Source: Ruminococcus sp.
GTDB taxonomy: Bacteria; Bacillota; Clostridia; Oscillospirales; Acutalibacteraceae
DNA: 64,000 nucleotides
Direction of reading: 5' to 3'
Assembly (NCBI GenBank): GCA_017404665.1
Contig: JAFRBX010000070.1
Location: forward strand, 21,189-85,188
Below are positions 58,904-64,000 of the stretch, piece after piece. The translations under genes were made by a program, and so were the position numbers. The stretch's first letter is position 1, and every line of letters starts with the position of its first letter. The notes below the pieces were generated by a model. It had not been told where the DNA came from. It saw nothing but the letters and a program-made list of their open reading frames with translations, and searched no databases.

Positions 58904-59125
58904 TTGAGAACTTATTTATTAAATCTTAGAGAGCGTGCTTCCCTGACTCAAAAGGAAGTGTCTTTGAAACTCGGTATATCCGAAAGTTACTACAATTTGA
59001 TCGAAAGAGGTGAAAGAAAAAAGGCATTGGATATTGATTTATTAAAAAAGATGTGTTGTATATTTAAGGTTTCATTAGATGAATTGTCTCAAAAGGAATT
59101 AACTTATATTCAATCAAAAGATTAG
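58904..59125 (+). CDS. Cro-like small XRE regulator
   Basis: A 73-residue protein from TTG 58904, supported by GGGAGG at 58890-58895. It is almost all helix-turn-helix (LRERASLTQKEVSLKLGISESYYNLIERGER). It is transcribed away from the repressor across the operator region, as Cro is in phages. The antirepressor follows after 9 bp. Confidence 0.85.
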   Translation: MRTYLLNLRERASLTQKEVSLKLGISESYYNLIERGERKKALDIDLLKKMCCIFKVSLDELSQKELTYIQSKD

Positions 59126-59134
59126 GAGTTTACT

Positions 59135-59782
59135 ATGGAAAAATCAATCAAGATATTCGATAATCCCTCTTTCGGGAAGATCAGAACCGTCGCAATTAAT
59201 GGCGAGCCATATTTTGTAGGTAAAGATGTAGCCAAAGCATTAGGGTATAGTAATCCGAGAGATGCTTTGAAGAAAAGAGTTGATAAAGAGGATAAAGCAG
59301 ATGGGGTAGCGGTTTGCGACTCCATCGGCAGGGAACAAACACCTACATTGATTAACGAAAGCGGTCTTTACAGCCTGATCCTCTCCAGCAAGCTGCCGAA
59401 AGCAAAAGAATTCAAGCACTGGGTTACAGCTGAGGTTCTTCCCTCGATCAGAAAGACGGGCAGCTACGGCATGGACAACCTTCAGGAGATCATCAGTAGG
59501 ACCGTAGCGGAAACAGTCAAGCAGATTCTCCCCGTGATCCAAAAGTCTACAGGAAGTTCCGACTGCGAGGAAGAAGAGATCGTTATCAGAAGAGCTAAGC
59601 GTCGAAAGCCAATCGGCATCATCGCAAAGCTTCCTTTTGATTTACGCAGCGAAGTTGACGATATGATTTGCAGTGAAAGATTCACTTATGAAGATATCCA
59701 GAAAATGCTTGCCGAGGAAGGGATATCCGTTTCATTGGCTGCTGTAAGCCGCTACAGACAAAGATACTTTTTGGGGGAGTGA
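59135..59782 (+). CDS. BRO-N antirepressor with Mu gp27-like C-terminal domain
   Basis: A 215-residue protein. Residues ~1-105 form a BRO-N domain (PYFVGKDVAKALGYSNPRDAL, INESGLYSLILSSKLPKAK, FKHWVTAEVLPSIRKTG). The last ~60 residues (KLPFDLRSEVDDMI, then YEDIQKMLAEEGISVSLAAV) resemble the Mu gp27/DUF3486 family of Mu-like phages. BRO-N antirepressors usually carry other C-terminal domains (ANT, KilA-C), so this pairing is unusual. RBS AGGAG precedes the start. Part of the early phage operon. Confidence 0.75.
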   Translation: MEKSIKIFDNPSFGKIRTVAINGEPYFVGKDVAKALGYSNPRDALKKRVDKEDKADGVAVCDSIGREQTPTLINESGLYSLILSSKLPKAKEFKHWVTAEVLPSIRKTGSYGMDNLQEIISRTVAETVKQILPVIQKSTGSSDCEEEEIVIRRAKRRKPIGIIAKLPFDLRSEVDDMICSERFTYEDIQKMLAEEGISVSLAAVSRYRQRYFLGE

Positions 59783-59784
59783 TT

Positions 59785-60027
59785 ATGGCTGAATCGGGAA
59801 ATATAAGAATTCAATTAGTCAACGAAAACGCGTTGGAAGTCCTACTCTATAAAGAATGCGTATATCAAAGGAATGAATATTTAAGGCTCAAAAAGGCTTT
59901 AGGTGAATTTAATGCGGTGACAAACGCAACCTACGTGAGATTTCAATGCTGTTTTGACTTGATTGTTCGGTCAGGATTAGAGAATGATTATTATCTTTGG
60001 CAGAAAAAGGAGGGCGTAGAGATATGA
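59785..60027 (+). CDS. Small phage-type protein, unknown
   Basis: An 80-residue protein starting MAESGNIRIQLVNENALE, with a central basic/hydrophobic helix. ATG 59785 follows GGGGGAG. No family recognised. It overlaps the next gene by 4 bp, and its position in the early region suggests a role in control or replication. Confidence 0.65.
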   Translation: MAESGNIRIQLVNENALEVLLYKECVYQRNEYLRLKKALGEFNAVTNATYVRFQCCFDLIVRSGLENDYYLWQKKEGVEI

Positions 60028-60221
60028 AAACTGTTCACGGCTACCGTGTGTTAGCCACCATCGGCAACAAGTTCGCCATCGCCTGTAATCCCAAGGCTCC
60101 GCAGCCGTGGGTGATCTGGCGGATCGACCGCTCCGGCGACTTCTACGGCGGCGAGTATATGTTTGACAAGGATTCTGCCCTTAGGCGGTTCCGCCAGCTG
60201 GGCTTTAAGGGGGTGATCTAA
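60024..60221 (+). CDS. Small phage-type protein, unknown
   Basis: A 65-residue protein starting MKTVHGYRVLATIGNKFAIA and containing W-V-I-W-R-I-D-R-S-G-D-F-Y-G-G. It looks like one small beta-rich domain. Higher GC than the preceding genes. It is joined to its neighbours by ATGA (upstream) and TAATG (downstream) overlaps. Confidence 0.7.
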   Translation: MKTVHGYRVLATIGNKFAIACNPKAPQPWVIWRIDRSGDFYGGEYMFDKDSALRRFRQLGFKGVI

Positions 60222-60502
60222 TGGAGAGGCTGACTGATCACAGCGCATACAACGGAACCCCTGTGCCTAATAAGGATACGATTGGAGATCCATGCATGAT
60301 GATGTCTTTTTGTGACGATTTTGATTTCTGCGAGGGTTGCCCGGTCAAAAAGATGATAGACCGGTTGTGCGCGTATGAGGACACCGGCCTGACGCCGGAG
60401 ATCATCGTTAAGCTCAAGGAAAGAATCAACACCGCAGCAGAAAAACGGTGCAAGGAGGATATTGATCTCTTCGAGATTCGATGCTTTGGGAGATGGTTCT
60501 AA
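60221..60502 (+). CDS. Small phage protein with Cys cluster, 3' end possibly replaced
   Basis: A 93-residue protein. The N-terminus MERLTDHSAYNGTPVPN and the later LCAYEDTGLTPEIIVKLK are common in Firmicute phage hypothetical proteins. It carries C-D-D-F-D-F-C-E-G-C, a possible metal site. The usual continuation after the LTPEEI motif is longer; here it ends in E-I-R-C-F-G-R-W-F, which may mark a junction with different DNA. Confidence 0.65.
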   Translation: MERLTDHSAYNGTPVPNKDTIGDPCMMMSFCDDFDFCEGCPVKKMIDRLCAYEDTGLTPEIIVKLKERINTAAEKRCKEDIDLFEIRCFGRWF

Positions 60503-60843
60503 ATGTATTCCTAAGATTTCTATAATTACGGGTTCGATCTCCTATACAAAGAAGAAAAGAGGCTGTTTCCCACATTTCGCGAATACAGGGCATCAAAATA
60601 TTCTTTCTTACCCGGCCGTTCCAAAGACGTTTATCGTATTCGGTCTCCCACCAGACAATAAACTGCTATGGTGGGATAGCACACGACTTTGTTTTATCCA
60701 TTCCCACCACACATCAATTTTATATGCATAACTAATTAAGTCGAAACCACCGAGTTGGAATCAGTACGAATAATCCGGCTCGGTCGGTCAACAGGAATTG
60801 ACCTACCTGTTCTGATGATGACAGGTCAAAAGGATGTGATAGA
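60503..60843. other. Gap before the transposase-like frame
   Basis: 340 bp without a supported gene. It holds CCCACC/GGTGGG/CCCACC blocks (60647-60708) that can pair alternatively, and TTGACCT (60798-60804) inverted as AGGTCAA (60823-60829) just before the transposase start. Possibly the left end or control region of a Mu-like element. No tRNA: a T-loop-like GGTTCGATC at ~60530 has no matching cloverleaf. Confidence 0.55.
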
Positions 60844-63800
60844 TTGCTTTATCTCACAACTAAAGAAGTTGCTGAAGCCAAAGGATTGTCAGAACGATAT
60901 ATCCAAAAGTTAGTATCAACTGGGAATATACTCAGCAAATCTATCCGGAATCAGAATAACTCCATAAAGTTCATGATTCCCATCACCGAGCTGACCGAAG
61001 CTGAACAGCTGCGTTACTACCGCTCAATCGGCGCGGAGGCTCCTGAGGAGATGACGCCGAAGAAGCAATCTGCGCCGCGGCAGCATAAAGCGCTGGAAGA
61101 ATTCTCAGCCGATGAGCGCGAGGAAATTGCGGAATGGATCAGGATCATCCATGATTGGGAAGAGTACTGCGCCAAGTCAAAGCTGCAGAAGGTAGCCGCT
61201 ACGGATAAATTCGTTCAGCTCCAGCAAGGCGTCAATCTGGACATGCGGATTTCAAAGGGTATTTTATACCGTAAAAAAGCGGCTTTAAAGGCAGATAATC
61301 TCGCCGGGCTTCTGGATAACCGCGGCGGTTGGCGTAAGGGAACCTCTTCTATACCGGACGTAGCGTGGGAGTGTTTCATGAGCTTTTATCTGGATGAAGC
61401 GCAGCACCCAATTGCGGCATGCCTGGAATATACGGAAATGTGGCTTCGCCAGGAAGCGCCGCAGTATCTGCCGCTTCCGTCCTATGCCTCGTTTTACAGG
61501 CGTGTGCAGAATGAGATACCGGAACCGTTAGAAATCATGGGCCGCCAGGGAATGAAGGCTTTTCGTGACCGTTGTGCTCCCTATATCCAACGAACCTATG
61601 AGAATATGGTCAGCAACGAATGGTGGATCGCGGATAACCATACCTTTGACGTGATGACGTCGGGAGCAGACGGTAAGGTACACAGACTTTACCTGACAGC
61701 ATTCTTTGACGCCCGCAGCGGGATCTTCACCGGCTGTTATGTGACGTCAGCGCCATCCTCTCAGGCGACGCTGATTGCGCTGAGAAAAGGAATCATTAAA
61801 TATGGGATGGCTGATACCATGCAGGATAACCTGCAGGGACAGATCACGATCCTGAAATCATCTCTCGAAGGTCTCGGTATTGAGATCTATGAGGGTATGC
61901 AGGAGCCGCTCAAGGACGCGGCTGTCGAAGCGCAGGGTTATGTCAACCATCTGACCGAGGCGTTCACTGACGGCGGTCTGACCGGCATGATCGAGGAAGC
62001 CGGAAACATTTTCGGCGAGCTGGCAGCAAAGGCAGCCGATTACGCGCCCGAGATGGTCGAGGCAGCTATCGGTTTCCTTAACTCATTTGTGAACGGGATC
62101 GCCGCCAATTCCGGAAAGCTGATCGAAGCTGCGAAGAAGATCGTCTCCACTATCGTAGACAATCTCGTCAAGCTGCTGCCTTCCGAGGTGCAAAAGCCGG
62201 TCCGCGACGCCGTCAACAATATCAAGAAATCGTTTGAAAACGGCGGTTTGCGAACGGCAATCAATACGGTAAAGAACATTATCTCTAATCTCGGCAAGGT
62301 GATCACCAGCGCGGCAAAGGTAGCGGTTCCTTTACTCAGTAAGGCAATCGATTTCCTGACCAAAAACACTAAGTTGCTGGTTGTTGCCGCTACAGCGCTA
62401 TTTACCGCATATAAATCATATACCATCATAAAAGCGGTTACGGCGGCGGTAGAAGCTCATACAGCTGCATGTACTGCTGCAAAGCTCGCAGAAGCAGCTG
62501 AAGCCGGAGCGATCACGCTCAAGCAGATTGCCGTCGGTTTATTAACCGGTGAGATCGGGCTGGCTACTGCTGCACAGTACGCGTGGAATTTGGCGATGAC
62601 AATGAACCCGATCGGCTTGGTCATTGCTGCCGTAGCGGCTCTCGTCGCCGGTGTAGCAGCGCTGGCTCTGACGATGGGCGACGCCGAGGATCAGACCAAG
62701 CGGCTGGAAGAAGCTCAAGAAGCTCTCGCGGAAGCTAACACAGAGTTAGGTAATAATTATCAGGATATTGCAAACAAGGTTTCGGATTATGCTAATTCGA
62801 TTGACAGCGCCGGGAGCATCCTGGAGAATTTCAATGAACATATCCTTATTTCGGATGAAGATAAACAAGCCCTTGCCGATAACATGGACAGCGTTCAGAG
62901 CGAGATCACCGAAATATGCTCTCTCGCAGCCGAGGAAAGACGCGAGCTGACAGGCGGCGAAATAGAGCGCCTTGATGAGCTGTTCCAGAAAATGCACGAG
63001 TTGTCGGAGCAGGAGCTCGCGATCGAGCAGGCAAAGCAAGGTGTTGTCAAGACTGCCGCAGAAGATTTGACGAGTGCTGCCGGTGTAAGCCTCGAGGAGT
63101 ATAAAGAGCGTTCGGCTTCTATTGCAAGCACGGCGGAAGAAACCAGAAGTACTGTTATTGATACTGCTGAGGGTCAGTATTATGAAGAGCTTGCCTTACT
63201 CAAGCAAAAGTACGATACCAAGAGCGATTACTCAGAGGAAGAGTATGCTGCCGACAGGCAAGCAGCAAAAGACTCCTACGACGCTGCTATTGAAGAAGCA
63301 AACGCTGTTGCCGGTGATACGCTCGCGATTCTCGAACAGGGTTATCTTGACAGAGCCGATGCTTTATCTTTGGGTACTCGAAGGCTCTCGACTCTCAATA
63401 GTGCAGAGGAAGCCGAAAATGAAACACACACCTCGAATATGGCAAAGATTCAACAGGATTACAATGACCTTGTTGACGAGCTCAATGAATCAGGAGCCAC
63501 CGGAGAAGCCTATTATATCGCCCTCAATTCAGCTGTAAGAACAAAAGAACAAAAGGAATTAGAGGAAAACACAAGGCACGAACAAGCTGTCGGTAAATTG
63601 AGAAATACACAAAACAAGGTACTCGGTAATGAAAACTATAAAAATCAGCTGACTGGATTCTTAGATCTTGAAAGCTTGTATGAAACATATACCGGAAAAA
63701 CAGGAGAACAAGCAGAAGGCATTGTATCTGCTTTCCACGCTCCCATGAAGAACATGGATGAAGAAACATATAATGCCTTTTCTCAAACTATGGAAGGTGC

Positions 63801-64000
63801 GATCAACGGTTTAGCATCTAAGGAAAGTTCGCTCTATTGGAAAGCACAGCAAATTGCTGATTCTGTAATCAATATCTTTACAACCTCGTTTGATGAGCAT
63901 TCGCCGTCAAAAAGGTTTGATAAAATCTTTGGGTTTACCTTAAAAGGCGGCGAAGGAGGTCTTGACAAGGAAGCTCCAAAGCTGTACCGCAAGGCTGACA
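60844..64000 (+). CDS. Mu-type transposase fused in frame to a tail tape-measure protein (runs off the window)
   Basis: One frame, open from TTG 60844 (RBS AAAAGGA) to the right edge without a stop, 1052 codons. Residues ~1-323 match Mu transposases: an N-terminal HTH (LTTKEVAEAKGLSERYIQKL), then W-W-I-A-D-N-H-T-F-D-V with the first catalytic Asp at residue 264 and LYLTAFFDARSGIFTG. The later catalytic Asp and Glu, expected ~60-120 residues on, are missing. From residue ~324 (MADTMQDNLQGQITILKSSL) the sequence becomes a phage tape-measure protein with two hydrophobic segments, a long charged coiled coil, and H-S-P-S-K-R-F at the end. The two halves are normally many genes apart in a Mu-like prophage, so this is a deletion junction, a chimeric contig or a genuine fusion. 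Confidence 0.8.
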   Translation, partial: MLYLTTKEVAEAKGLSERYIQKLVSTGNILSKSIRNQNNSIKFMIPITELTEAEQLRYYRSIGAEAPEEMTPKKQSAPRQHKALEEFSADEREEIAEWIRIIHDWEEYCAKSKLQKVAATDKFVQLQQGVNLDMRISKGILYRKKAALKADNLAGLLDNRGGWRKGTSSIPDVAWECFMSFYLDEAQHPIAACLEYTEMWLRQEAPQYLPLPSYASFYRRVQNEIPEPLEIMGRQGMKAFRDRCAPYIQRTYENMVSNEWWIADNHTFDVMTSGADGKVHRLYLTAFFDARSGIFTGCYVTSAPSSQATLIALRKGIIKYGMADTMQDNLQGQITILKSSLEGLGIEIYEGMQEPLKDAAVEAQGYVNHLTEAFTDGGLTGMIEEAGNIFGELAAKAADYAPEMVEAAIGFLNSFVNGIAANSGKLIEAAKKIVSTIVDNLVKLLPSEVQKPVRDAVNNIKKSFENGGLRTAINTVKNIISNLGKVITSAAKVAVPLLSKAIDFLTKNTKLLVVAATALFTAYKSYTIIKAVTAAVEAHTAACTAAKLAEAAEAGAITLKQIAVGLLTGEIGLATAAQYAWNLAMTMNPIGLVIAAVAALVAGVAALALTMGDAEDQTKRLEEAQEALAEANTELGNNYQDIANKVSDYANSIDSAGSILENFNEHILISDEDKQALADNMDSVQSEITEICSLAAEERRELTGGEIERLDELFQKMHELSEQELAIEQAKQGVVKTAAEDLTSAAGVSLEEYKERSASIASTAEETRSTVIDTAEGQYYEELALLKQKYDTKSDYSEEEYAADRQAAKDSYDAAIEEANAVAGDTLAILEQGYLDRADALSLGTRRLSTLNSAEEAENETHTSNMAKIQQDYNDLVDELNESGATGEAYYIALNSAVRTKEQKELEENTRHEQAVGKLRNTQNKVLGNENYKNQLTGFLDLESLYETYTGKTGEQAEGIVSAFHAPMKNMDEETYNAFSQTMEGAINGLASKESSLYWKAQQIADSVINIFTTSFDEHSPSKRFDKIFGFTLKGGEGGLDKEAPKLYRKAD

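Noticed and set aside
60525-60560. tRNA-like GGTTCGATC T-loop piece
   Set aside because: The acceptor and T stems cannot pair as in a cloverleaf and no anticodon arm is found. It may be a chance match or a tiny attachment-site remnant.
60462-60731. 89-residue plus-strand frame
   Set aside because: Starts inside the preceding gene, has no ribosome binding site and no phage-like or membrane motif.

Overview
The window looks like a chromosomal segment of a spore-forming, low-to-moderate GC Firmicute of the class Clostridia, most like the Ruminococcus/Oscillospiraceae group. The evidence is a ctsR-mcsA-mcsB-clpC heat-shock region, addB-addA, spoIIR, a SpoIVFB-like protease, a spore-coat-like protein, Gram-positive ribosome binding sites and sigma-A promoters, and TTG/GTG starts. 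No rRNA or tRNA gene was seen. The last ~6 kb is a prophage-like island with more AT-rich DNA at its left edge.

Layout. 1-7.8 kb: one tightly packed operon with a HemN-like radical SAM protein (3' end only), a tandem-duplicated methyltransferase, a membrane-anchored degenerate PP2C-like protein, an FtsX/MacB-type permease with its ATPase, and a large protein joining a sigma-region-2-like start, proline-rich repeats and a degenerate FHA domain. This is the best candidate for an undescribed chromosomal system. 8-12.7 kb: a branched-chain amino acid/amide-type ABC importer. 13-16.9 kb: gap (glycolysis) and a polar amino acid ABC importer. 16.9-18.2 kb: an epimerase-like protein and a GNAT acetyltransferase. 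18.4-23.3 kb: the CtsR regulon genes, with short repeats between them. 23.6-27.8 kb: small spore-coat-like genes, a lipoprotein, gpsA and a DUF1292 protein. 28-34 kb: a sugar transferase and O-antigen-ligase-like pair, a LURP-one-like protein, an Lrp regulator with an aminotransferase, ispE and spoIIR. 34.2-41 kb: addB-addA. 41.1-44.4 kb: two FAD proteins and a small exporter-like membrane protein, on the minus strand. 44.6-50.7 kb: VanZ-like, MATE, SpoIVFB-like, a two-gene radical SAM/DUF2344 pair and a HAD hydrolase. 50.7-57.4 kb: minus-strand P-type ATPase, a holin-like protein and an oxidative-stress-like operon (Cu/Zn SOD, DUF421, FAD-Rieske). 57.4-64 kb: three tandem palindromes beside an S24-like remnant, a divergent repressor/Cro-type switch, a BRO antirepressor carrying a Mu gp27-like tail, small phage genes, and an unbroken reading frame that starts as a Mu-type transposase and continues as a phage tail tape-measure protein.

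Several dispersed repeat families occupy the intergenic gaps, and one looks nested inside another. The two most unusual structures are the transposase/tape-measure fusion (60844-64000) and the row of three different palindromes (58047-58200). All function calls are from reading the sequence and recalled family motifs; no database search was run.
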